From: PALSA-600 sp963842335
GTDB taxonomy: Bacteria > Actinomycetota > Thermoleophilia > Gaiellales > Gaiellaceae
Length of the DNA stretch: 64,000 nt
Assembly (NCBI GenBank): GCA_963842335.1
Contig: CAWJGF010000010.1
Span: 533,962 to 597,961 of the forward strand
Direction of reading: 5' to 3'
Positions 32,834 through 41,362 of the stretch are shown here, one piece after another. The notes beneath the pieces were generated by a model that saw nothing but the letters and a program-made list of their open reading frames with translations, was not told the origin of the DNA and ran no database searches. Numbering within the stretch: position 1 is the stretch's first letter; each line of letters opens with the position of its first letter. The position numbers and the translations under genes were made by a program.

Positions 32834-35686
32834 ATGAGCTCGCATGACGTCGACGGCCTGAACGCCGGCTACGCGCGCGCCCTGCTCGACGAGTACCTCG
32901 AGAACCCGGAGGCGGTGCCGTCCGAGTGGCGCGCGCTCTTCGAGAGCGGCGGCTCTGAGCTGGTCGCGACGCACCCGGGGATTGCTCGGCTGCTCGAAAC
33001 GCTCCCCCAGAACGCGGAGAGCAATGGCGCTGCCACAGCCGCAGCCACTGCCGCAGCCGCACCGGTTGCGCCGCCTGCGGCTGTCGAGCTGGACCCACAA
33101 CTCCTCGGCGGAGTCGCGGCGGCAATGGCGCTCGTGAAGGCGCATCGCACGCACGGCCATCTTGCTGCACGGCTCGATCCTCTGGGCTCGGAGCCGGTGG
33201 GCGACCCGTCACTCGAGCCGCTGCGCCTCGAGCCGAAGTTGACTCCGGACCTCCAGGCACGGATCCCCGCCTCGCTCCTCCGGGTGCACGTCCCGGGTGA
33301 AACGCTTTCGGACGTGCTCCCAAAGCTCTCCGAGACGTACTGCGGGACGATTGCATACGAGCTCGAGCATCTCTCCGACCATCAGCAACGCGTGTGGTTG
33401 CGGCAGGCGATCGAATCCGGCCGGTACCGGCAGCCGCTGAGCGCCGATGAGAAGCGCTTGCTCTACCGGCGCCTGTGTGAGGTCGACGGGATGGAGCGGT
33501 TCCTCCGGAAGCGCTTCCTCGGCCAGAAGCAGTTCTCGCTCGAGGGACTCGACGTGATGATCCCGATGCTCGACGAGACGATCGAGCTCGCCTCCGAGGC
33601 CGGCGCGCACGACGTCGTGATGGGCATGGCGCACCGGGGGCGGCTGAACGTTCTCGCGCACACGATCGGGATGCCCTACGAGTACATCCTGCGCGAGTTC
33701 GAGGGTGAGCGGACGCTCGATGCCGTCGCGGCCGACCCGGAGGGCGGGACGGGCGACGTCAAGTACCACCTCGCCGCCCACGGGACGCGGACGACCTCAA
33801 ATGGCAAGGTCGGGGTGCGCCTCGTCGCGAACCCGAGCCATCTCGAAGCAGTCGATCCCGTCGTCGAGGGACGGACGCGTGCCGAGCAGACGGATCGCTC
33901 GACCCCGAATGGCGCTCACGATCCGTCGGTCGCGCTGGCAGTGCTCCTCCACGGCGATGCGGCGTTCGCCGGGCAAGGCGTCGTGGCCGAAACCTTCAAC
34001 CTGCACGGGCTCGAGGGCTATTCGACCGGCGGGTCGCTGCATCTGATCACGAACAACCAGATCGGTTTCACGACAGACCCGAGCGAAGGCCGCTCGACCC
34101 GTTACTCGTCCGACCTCGCGAAGGGCTTCGACATCCCGATCATTCACGTCAACGCCGACGATCCCGAGGCGGCCATTGCCGCGGTTCGGCTCTCGATGGC
34201 GTACCGCCGCCGCTTCGGCCAGGACGTCGTGATCGATCTCGTCGGGTATCGCCGCTTCGGTCACAACGAGCAGGACGAGGCCGCGTATACGCAGCCGCTG
34301 ATGGTCGAGCAGATCAACGGCCATCCAAGTGTGCGGGAGCTTTACGAAGCGCAGCTCGTGGCCGAGGGAGTCCTCACCCAGGCCGAGGCGGACGCCTTCG
34401 TGGGCGAGGTCGAGTCGATGCTGCGCGCGGCCCACGACCGGCTGAGAGCCGCGCTCGGCACCGAGACGGGCAAGGTCGAGCACGATGGCGCCATCCCGCG
34501 CTCGACGGCCGGTGAGGTGATCACCGCGGTTCCGGCTGACATCCTCACGGAGCTGAACGACGAGCTCTTGCACACGCCAGAGGAGTTCACCGTGCACCCG
34601 AAGCTCGCGAAGCAGCTCGAGCGCCGGCGCGTCGCGATGGAGGACGGCGGCATCGACTGGGGCCAGGCCGAGGCACTCGCCTATGCGTCGTTACTCGTCG
34701 ACGGGATCCCGGTGCGGCTCAGCGGCCAGGACTCGCAGCGCGGCACCTTCTCGCAGCGGCACCTCGTTCTGCACGACGTGCACACCGCCGAGACGTACAC
34801 GCCGATGCAGAATCTCGCTGACGCGATCGCGTCGTTCGAGGTATTCAACTCGCCACTCTCGGAGTTCGCATGCGTCGGCTTCGAGTACGGCTACTCCGCA
34901 GCGGCACCCGAGGCGCTCGTCCTCTGGGAGGCGCAATACGGGGACTTCGCGAACGGCGCCCAGATCGTGATCGACCAGTTCATCTCGTCGGCGCTCTCGA
35001 AGTGGCGCGAGACCTCCCGGTTGACGCTGCTGCTGCCGCATGGCTACGAGGGGAACGGGCCCGAGCATTCGAGCGCCCGGCTCGAGCGCTTCTTGCAACT
35101 CGGAGCGCAGGAGAACCTGCGCATCGTCAACTGCACCACGGCCGCTCAGTATTTCCATCTGTTGCGTCGCCAGGCGCTCGACGCGAATGCTCGGCCGCTC
35201 GTCGTGATGACTCCGAAGGGGTTGCTGCGACTGAAAGATGCGTCCTCGACGCTGGCCGACCTCACGGACGGAAGCTTCCAGTCGGTGATCGACGACGCAG
35301 ACGCGGATAAGGCGAACGTGCGGAGGCTCGTGTTGTGTGCCGGGAAGATCTACTACGACCTGCTCGGTCACCCGTCACGCGCCGAGGCGCAGGGGATCGC
35401 CGTCGCCCGGGTCGAGCAGCTCTATCCGTTCCCGACCGACGCGGTCCGCGCGCTCATCTCGTCGTATCCCGCCCTGGACGAGGTTGTCTGGGCTCAGGAA
35501 GAGCCCCAGAACATGGGGCCGTGGCGGTCGATCCGCCACCGCCTCGAAGAGACGTCAGCCGACGTGCGCCTGCGTTACGTCGGCCGCCCGTGGCGTGCGA
35601 GCCCGTCCGAGGGCTATCCGACCGCGCACGGAATCGAGCAAGACCGGATCGCCCGGGCGGCGCTCGAACTGGCGAGTTCCAGCTAG
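32834..35686 (+). CDS. sucA: 2-oxoglutarate dehydrogenase E1 component
   Basis: This thiamine-diphosphate enzyme decarboxylates 2-oxoglutarate in the TCA cycle. The protein has 950 residues, close to the E. coli size. It lacks the large N-terminal acyltransferase domain of the mycobacterial Kgd type. It begins with the E2-binding segment (GYARALLDEYLENPEAVPSEW), then an Ala/Pro linker. The core has GMAHRGRLNVLAHTIG, GFTTDPSEGRSTRYSSD and YRRFGHNEQDEAAYTQPLM (ThDP/Mg site), and the end has VWAQEEPQNMGPW. The E2 (sucB) gene is not in the window. Its stop overlaps a small reverse-strand gene. Confidence 0.95.
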   Translation: MSSHDVDGLNAGYARALLDEYLENPEAVPSEWRALFESGGSELVATHPGIARLLETLPQNAESNGAATAAATAAAAPVAPPAAVELDPQLLGGVAAAMALVKAHRTHGHLAARLDPLGSEPVGDPSLEPLRLEPKLTPDLQARIPASLLRVHVPGETLSDVLPKLSETYCGTIAYELEHLSDHQQRVWLRQAIESGRYRQPLSADEKRLLYRRLCEVDGMERFLRKRFLGQKQFSLEGLDVMIPMLDETIELASEAGAHDVVMGMAHRGRLNVLAHTIGMPYEYILREFEGERTLDAVAADPEGGTGDVKYHLAAHGTRTTSNGKVGVRLVANPSHLEAVDPVVEGRTRAEQTDRSTPNGAHDPSVALAVLLHGDAAFAGQGVVAETFNLHGLEGYSTGGSLHLITNNQIGFTTDPSEGRSTRYSSDLAKGFDIPIIHVNADDPEAAIAAVRLSMAYRRRFGQDVVIDLVGYRRFGHNEQDEAAYTQPLMVEQINGHPSVRELYEAQLVAEGVLTQAEADAFVGEVESMLRAAHDRLRAALGTETGKVEHDGAIPRSTAGEVITAVPADILTELNDELLHTPEEFTVHPKLAKQLERRRVAMEDGGIDWGQAEALAYASLLVDGIPVRLSGQDSQRGTFSQRHLVLHDVHTAETYTPMQNLADAIASFEVFNSPLSEFACVGFEYGYSAAAPEALVLWEAQYGDFANGAQIVIDQFISSALSKWRETSRLTLLLPHGYEGNGPEHSSARLERFLQLGAQENLRIVNCTTAAQYFHLLRRQALDANARPLVVMTPKGLLRLKDASSTLADLTDGSFQSVIDDADADKANVRRLVLCAGKIYYDLLGHPSRAEAQGIAVARVEQLYPFPTDAVRALISSYPALDEVVWAQEEPQNMGPWRSIRHRLEETSADVRLRYVGRPWRASPSEGYPTAHGIEQDRIARAALELASSS

Positions 35687-35853
35687 CGCCTGTACCGGCG
35701 CCGGGCGTCGAGTGCGCTCTTCGCGACCCGTACGCCGTGTGTCCGCCCCTGCTGGACGACCCAGCGGCGTTGCTGCGGCGGCAGCCTCCGCCAGATGTCC
35801 CAGATCATCAGCGTCGTTCCGACGGGGCCAAGGGGGCGAGTCAGGCGGGGCAC
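35683..35853 (-). CDS. Small basic protein (56 aa), antisense-overlapping the sucA end
   Basis: A 56-residue ORF starts at GTG 35853, with an internal ATG at 35808 (MIWDIWRRLPPQQRRWVVQQ). It is very basic and Trp-rich, with no hydrophobic helix. The segment WRRLPPQQRRWVVQQGRTHG followed by a basic helix looks like a conserved short protein and not random GC-rich ORF sequence. Its stop overlaps the sucA stop by two bases. Family unknown; a nucleic-acid-binding role is only a guess. Confidence 0.5.
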   Translation of the reverse strand: MPRLTRPLGPVGTTLMIWDIWRRLPPQQRRWVVQQGRTHGVRVAKSALDARRRYRR

Positions 35854-35886
35854 GCCGCCATTGTGCCGGTCCAGTGCCGATCCTCG

Positions 35887-36612
<726 letters not shown>

Positions 36613-36683
36613 GCTTTCCCCCGAATCAGCCGACTACGTGCTTGGAATGATGTATCGGCAGAGGCAGTCCAGACTTGAGGATC

Positions 36684-38447
36684 ATGGGTAGCTTCAAACT
36701 GAAGCTCGTCCTCTGGTTTGCGTTGATCGCGCTCCTACCCCTGGCCGTCGCTTTCTACGGGTACGACTCGATCGCGACGCGCAGTGAGACGCGACGTGCT
36801 GATGCGGGACTCGAATCAACGCTTCGGGGTGCGGTCGCCGTCTACGCGGGCCAGCTCGACGCCGCCGCGATCGCCGCCGGACGGCTGGCCTCGCAGCCGG
36901 CACTCCAACGCTCCTTGCGGCAGCGCGATCAGGCCGCGCTTGCCCATCTGGTCGCGACTGTTCCGCACTCCTCGGTCGCCGCTCCGGGCCTGCACGTGGG
37001 CGTCCAGTCTGCGGCGCAGGAAGGCGTGCGTACCGTGACCGTCCTTAGCGGCGGTCGTGCGCTCGGGCATGTCTCGGTGCACGTTCCGATCGACAGGCGG
37101 CTCCTCACGGCTCTCGGGGGTGGCCTCGCGCCCGGCAACCGGATCGTCGCCGTGCGGTCGGGCCACGTCGTCACCGGCATCGGCATCGGCTCGCCAGTTC
37201 TGCTCCAGCCGGGGCACGCCGGCCGCGTGCGTGTCGGGACGGTCGCGTACCGAGGTCTCGCAACGGCGGGCCTCGGCGAGCCTCGCGGGCTGACGCTCGC
37301 CGTCCTTGCGCCACAGTCGGAGATCGACGAGGCGGCGCACGCCGCACGCAGCCGGATCCTCGCTGCGCTGCTTGCGTCGCTCCTGCTGTTCGCCGTCGCG
37401 ACGTACCTGCTCGGCCGTTCGATCGTCGGCACGCTGCGTCGTTTCGCCGACGCGGCGAACGCCATCGCGCGCGGCCGGTTCGACGAACGCGTTCCCGTGC
37501 GAGGAAGCGACGAGTTCGCGCAGGTCGCGAAGTCGTTCAACCGAATGGCCACGCAACTCGAGCAGCGGCTCGCCGAGCTCGAGAGGGAGCGCGCACGGGT
37601 GCGTGAGGCCACAGCTCGCTTCGGCGAAACGCTCGTCGCCACGCACGACCCTGAGCAACTCGGCCGGGTCGTTGTCGAAGCGGCGGTCGAGGCCACCCGC
37701 GCGTCGGGCGGGATGATGCTGAACTCGAGAGGCGAGTTGGCTCGAACCGGCGATCCCGAAGGGGCCAAGGAGACGATCGCGTTTCCGTTGCGCGTCGGAA
37801 CGTCCGACTTCGGGTCGCTCATTCTCGCCGCCGATTCGTTCGACGCCGACCGGGTCGAGATCGCGACGTCCCTCGCTGCTCAGGCTGCCGTCGCTCTCGA
37901 GAACGCAAGGCTGCACGGCATCGTCGAACGGCAAGCGCTGCTCGACGGGCTGACTGGTCTCGCGAACCGCAGGAGCGCGGAGGAGTCGCTGCGCTCCGAG
38001 CTTGCGCGCGCAGCACGGTTCGGCGGCGGCGTCTGCCTCGTGCTCGCAGATCTCGACAACTTCAAGGACATCAACGACCGGTTCGGACATCCGGTGGGCG
38101 ACGAAGTGCTGCAGGCGTTCGCGCGCACGCTCGGCGACACCGTTCGTGAGAGCGACGTCGCGGCGCGGTGGGGGGGCGAGGAGTTCGCCCTCGTGTTGAC
38201 CGGCACCGACATCAACGGTGGCGCCCGGCTTGCCGAGCGGGCTCGCGCAGCGATCGAGGCAGTGACGCTTCAGGCGCCTGACGGCGACGTGACGGTGACG
38301 GCGAGCTTCGGCGTCGCCGCTTTCCCCGACACCGGTGAGCTCGGTGAGTTGGTCGCGGCCGCCGATTCGGCGCTCTACGCAGCGAAGCGGGACGGGAAGA
38401 ACCGAGTCGTCATGTCAGCAGAGTCCGCTTCTCGGAAGATGGTCTAG
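36684..38447 (+). CDS. Membrane diguanylate cyclase (sensor-HAMP-GAF-GGDEF)
   Basis: The protein has 587 residues from ATG 36684 (TTG 36675 is an in-frame alternative). Membrane helix 1 (about 8-28) and helix 2 (about 225-245) flank an extracytoplasmic sensor domain. Then come a HAMP domain (SIVGTLRRFADAANAIARGRF), a coiled coil (LEQRLAELERERARVREA), a GAF-like domain (LGRVVVEAAVEATRASGGMM) and GGDEF with the intact site RWGGEEFALVL. It likely makes c-di-GMP in response to an outside signal. No EAL domain is present. Confidence 0.9.
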   Translation: MGSFKLKLVLWFALIALLPLAVAFYGYDSIATRSETRRADAGLESTLRGAVAVYAGQLDAAAIAAGRLASQPALQRSLRQRDQAALAHLVATVPHSSVAAPGLHVGVQSAAQEGVRTVTVLSGGRALGHVSVHVPIDRRLLTALGGGLAPGNRIVAVRSGHVVTGIGIGSPVLLQPGHAGRVRVGTVAYRGLATAGLGEPRGLTLAVLAPQSEIDEAAHAARSRILAALLASLLLFAVATYLLGRSIVGTLRRFADAANAIARGRFDERVPVRGSDEFAQVAKSFNRMATQLEQRLAELERERARVREATARFGETLVATHDPEQLGRVVVEAAVEATRASGGMMLNSRGELARTGDPEGAKETIAFPLRVGTSDFGSLILAADSFDADRVEIATSLAAQAAVALENARLHGIVERQALLDGLTGLANRRSAEESLRSELARAARFGGGVCLVLADLDNFKDINDRFGHPVGDEVLQAFARTLGDTVRESDVAARWGGEEFALVLTGTDINGGARLAERARAAIEAVTLQAPDGDVTVTASFGVAAFPDTGELGELVAAADSALYAAKRDGKNRVVMSAESASRKMV

Positions 38448-38500
38448 ACTCCTTGCGGAGACGAATGGCAAGAGAATTGGCGTCAGAGCAGGAGGATTTC

Positions 38501-38869
38501 ATGACCGTCGATACGTCGATGTTCGCTCAGGTGATCCAGGAACATCTGGAGTTGAAGCGCCGGAACGCAGCGCTCGAGCACGAGTTGCCGCTCGGCAGGT
38601 ACCTGTCCGACGATCCGTTCGAGAACCATCCACTGTTCAAGACGGAAGAGCAAGCGCGGCACGAGGACACGATGGACGGCGTGCAGGGCATCGAAGCCGA
38701 GGAGACCTCGCTCGACTGGCCGACGACGGAGGACACGTTCATCGACGAGCCGCAGGCGCCGCTGCCCGTCTCCGAGGAGACGCAGGAGGCTGCCGCCCCG
38801 GTCGCCGACCCGGATCCGTCCGACGAGAACCTCTGGTCGCGCTCGCGCGACTTCGACTGGGGAGACTGA
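38501..38869 (+). CDS. Acidic hypothetical protein (122 aa)
   Basis: ATG 38501 is chosen over earlier starts because AGGAGG lies 7 bases before it. The protein has 122 residues: a short helical or coiled-coil start (MFAQVIQEHLELKRRNAALEH), a conserved-looking middle (PLGRYLSDDPFENHPLFKTEE) and a long acidic disordered end, DENLWSRSRDFDWGD. It follows the diguanylate cyclase by 53 bases and may be co-expressed. No family is recognised. Confidence 0.65.
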   Translation: MTVDTSMFAQVIQEHLELKRRNAALEHELPLGRYLSDDPFENHPLFKTEEQARHEDTMDGVQGIEAEETSLDWPTTEDTFIDEPQAPLPVSEETQEAAAPVADPDPSDENLWSRSRDFDWGD

Positions 38870-38875
38870 CCCGGT

Positions 38876-38931
38876 CGCAACCTGGTTGCGCTCGCTTTTG
38901 CAACCTGGTTTCGCCTTCTGAACCGGGTTGC
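38876..38931. repeat. Three palindromic AACC-GGTT units between convergent genes
   Basis: CGCAACCTGGTTGCG (38876-38890) is a perfect 7-bp palindrome around T. GCAACCTGGTTTCG (38900-38913) and GAACCGGGTTGC (38920-38931) are imperfect copies at about 22-base spacing. They may serve as terminators or as a protein-binding array. Confidence 0.55.
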
Positions 38932-38937
38932 CGAGGT

Positions 38938-40818
38938 TCAGGGCTGCCCGAGGCGGGCCCAGAGATTGTCGAGCATGTGCTTGATCGGCCAGAAGGTCGC
39001 CGAGCCGCCGAAGTCGAGCGTGCCGGCTGCGAAGACCTTCGCGCCGGCGACCGTTTCGTAGTAGCTCATCTGCGCGGTGATGCCCGGCCCGAACAAGTCG
39101 GGAATCTGCGCGAGGACGAGGGTTCCGGGTGGCGACTCGGGTGTGGTTGCGTCGATCTCGATGCCGTAGCCGCCGACGAACTGGCCGAAGGTCGAGCCGT
39201 CTGTCAACCCGGTTGCGTCCCAGAGCCAGGGCGCCGACGCAGCCGCCTGGACGGTGAAGAGGCCCTGTTTCTGGCCGTCGTCGTTCGCCCGGTACTGCAC
39301 CCCGATCAATCGCGCTTCGGGGCGGCCTGCGTCGCGCCATTCACCGATCTTGCGCAGCACTTGGGCTTGCTTGTCGACCTTCCAGAAGAAGTTGTTCGCC
39401 GAGAGGAACATCAGGTTGCCGCCGAGGTCGCGGAAGCGCTCGACATCGTCGTACTCGTGTGAGGTGACGTACTCCTCGTGACCCTCGAACACGATCAGGT
39501 CATACGCGCGCGCAAGTTCGTCACCCGTGCCGATCGCATCGAAGTCGGAATCGGAGATGAACTCGGCACTCTTGCCCGACCAGTAGAGCCAATGCAGGAA
39601 CGGGAGGTCGTAGCGGTAGAACCGGGGCGGCACACCGCGCGCGATGTACGTCCGGCCGAGCGCGACCTTGCGGTTCGGCGGCCCTGCGTACCACGTGTCG
39701 CCGTACCCGTCGCCGTCCACGTCCTGGAAGTTGTAGGCCTGCCACGTGTTCGTCGGCAGCACGACGAGAATCCGATTCGTCGCTCCGAGGAGCGCCGGGC
39801 GGACGACGAACGGCGCGTAGCCCACCCGACCGTCAGGCCCGGTGAGTTGGAGGTAGTAGAGGCCACTCGTCAGCGTCGGGATCTGAAAGCCGATCGTGTG
39901 CTGCTTGCTCTGCCAGGCCTTCCAGTCGAGCATCACCGGGGCCTCGTCGACCTCGACTCCTGCAAACTGGTTGTCGGCGTAGGTCACGACCTTCTCGGGG
40001 CCGGACTGGAACACGCGCAACGCGAGCGACGGCTCGTCGCTCGCGACGTGGAGGTAGGCCACGTCGCCGGGCAGATAGCTCGGCTTCGTGAAGCCCGCGT
40101 CGATTCCCTGGAGCCGCACGACCGGGCCGCGGGGCTTGCGGCCGACAAAGGCGTTCGGCGCCCCGTAGACCACCCTGTTCCCGGCCCGATCCACCGACGT
40201 GAGCCGGACGAGGTAGGTGCGCGGGTTGAGGTTGGTGCCGGGGGCCCAGGTCAGCGTGTGGGGCCCGCGCCCGAGCTGAGCCGTCACGGTGTAGAGGGGA
40301 TGCGGCACCTTGACCGTGCGTGTCACCTCCATCGTGACGGTCGCTTCCTCGTTCAGGCGGAAAGAGATGTTCGCGCGATCCCGGAAACCGTCGTCGTTCG
40401 GCGAGACTGTCGTGAGCAGGGCCGAGTCGCCGGCGAACGGAGTCGACCCGTTGTCGGCGCGCAGGCTGAGTAGCTGGGGTGGATGCGTGTCGATCCGCAG
40501 CGGGGCCGTCGCGAGCACCGACGACCGGTAGACCAGGCGCACGAGATAGTTTCCGTTGGTCACACGGCGGCCGCGGATGCGCCCATCCCAGCCGATCGCA
40601 AGGGCGGTCCGGCGGGCCGGCGGGACGATCCAGCCGACGGGGTGACCGTTCGGCGTCGCCAGGCGCACGCCGACCTGGCGGGGGAGCGTGAGGGTCGCTG
40701 AGATCTGCAGCGGCGCGCGGAGCGGCGAGTAGTCGCGTGGTGCAACGGTGAGCGTCGCCGCCTGCGCCGGGGCCGCAATCGCGAAGGTGGCGACGACGAG
40801 GAGACCCAGGCGACGCAT
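38938..40818 (-). CDS. Secreted N,N-dimethylformamidase beta-like protein
   Basis: The protein has 626 residues with a signal peptide (MRRLGLLVVATFAIAAPAQA). The N-terminal third contains beta-sandwich, FlgD-Ig-like repeats (SPNDDGFRDRANISFRLNEEATV and WDGRIRGRRVTNGNYLVRLV). The rest resembles the large-subunit C-terminal domain of DMFase, a class-I-amidotransferase-like fold (RILVVLPTNTWQAYNFQDVDGDGYGDTWY, then LIVFEGHEEYVTSHEYDDVERF). The enzymatic activity of this exported group is not established. The 22-base gap to the next reverse-strand gene suggests an operon. Confidence 0.8.
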   Translation of the reverse strand: MRRLGLLVVATFAIAAPAQAATLTVAPRDYSPLRAPLQISATLTLPRQVGVRLATPNGHPVGWIVPPARRTALAIGWDGRIRGRRVTNGNYLVRLVYRSSVLATAPLRIDTHPPQLLSLRADNGSTPFAGDSALLTTVSPNDDGFRDRANISFRLNEEATVTMEVTRTVKVPHPLYTVTAQLGRGPHTLTWAPGTNLNPRTYLVRLTSVDRAGNRVVYGAPNAFVGRKPRGPVVRLQGIDAGFTKPSYLPGDVAYLHVASDEPSLALRVFQSGPEKVVTYADNQFAGVEVDEAPVMLDWKAWQSKQHTIGFQIPTLTSGLYYLQLTGPDGRVGYAPFVVRPALLGATNRILVVLPTNTWQAYNFQDVDGDGYGDTWYAGPPNRKVALGRTYIARGVPPRFYRYDLPFLHWLYWSGKSAEFISDSDFDAIGTGDELARAYDLIVFEGHEEYVTSHEYDDVERFRDLGGNLMFLSANNFFWKVDKQAQVLRKIGEWRDAGRPEARLIGVQYRANDDGQKQGLFTVQAAASAPWLWDATGLTDGSTFGQFVGGYGIEIDATTPESPPGTLVLAQIPDLFGPGITAQMSYYETVAGAKVFAAGTLDFGGSATFWPIKHMLDNLWARLGQP

Positions 40819-40840
40819 TCCCGACCAGGGTAGCCGCGCG

Positions 40841-41341
40841 TCAGGATGTGTTCGCCTGCCGCTCGAGCGTGTTCGATTTGCTCGCGAGCGCCGAAAAACC
40901 CGCCTGGAGCCAGTCGTTTGCCCCGGCGGCGGCGAGCGACCACGTCAGGATCCGCCCGAAGCGCGGCGCGAGGATCTGAGTCGTTCCGAGACCAGCAGCC
41001 ACCCAGGTGCCGACGCAGCGCGAGCAGGTGACGAGCTCGCCGACGGCCTGGCGCAGATCGCCGGTCTCGATCGGGCCCTCGGCTCCTTCGCGCGCCCCGC
41101 CCTCCACGAATGGCTCGCGGATGAAACTCGTCACGTCGTCGCGCGCGATCGTGCGCGCTGCCTTGAAGGTGGCGAGGCCGAGGACCGCGAGATCGAGCGC
41201 ATCCTGGTCGCGAGGGTCACGGTCGAGGGACCGGGCGAGCGCCCCTGCCACCGCGAGGCCGCCGACGAACGCGCCCATGATCGTCGCGTAGGCGCGGTAG
41301 GGAGGGATGGTCGTCGGAACGGGGGTCGTCTGAGGAGGCAT
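40841..41341 (-). CDS. DUF1360 family membrane protein
   Basis: The protein has 166 residues. It begins MPPQTTPVPTTIPPYRAYAT, then a hydrophobic stretch and the DUF1360 core: LGLATFKAARTIARDDVTSFIREPF and GELVTCSRCVGTWVAAGLG (CxxC-Gx-W motif). The family includes small sporulation- or envelope-linked membrane proteins of unknown role. It is divergent from uvrB with 21 bases between the start codons. Confidence 0.8.
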   Translation of the reverse strand: MPPQTTPVPTTIPPYRAYATIMGAFVGGLAVAGALARSLDRDPRDQDALDLAVLGLATFKAARTIARDDVTSFIREPFVEGGAREGAEGPIETGDLRQAVGELVTCSRCVGTWVAAGLGTTQILAPRFGRILTWSLAAAGANDWLQAGFSALASKSNTLERQANTS

Positions 41342-41347
41342 GCGGGT

Positions 41348-41353
41348 TACCCT
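41348..41353 (+). promoter_or_regulatory. -10 hexamer TACCCT of uvrB
   Basis: TACCCT ends 9 bases before ATG 41363 inside the 21-base divergent gap, so uvrB would be leaderless. No LexA-type box is seen here. Confidence 0.4.
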
Positions 41354-41362
41354 GTCCCTGTC

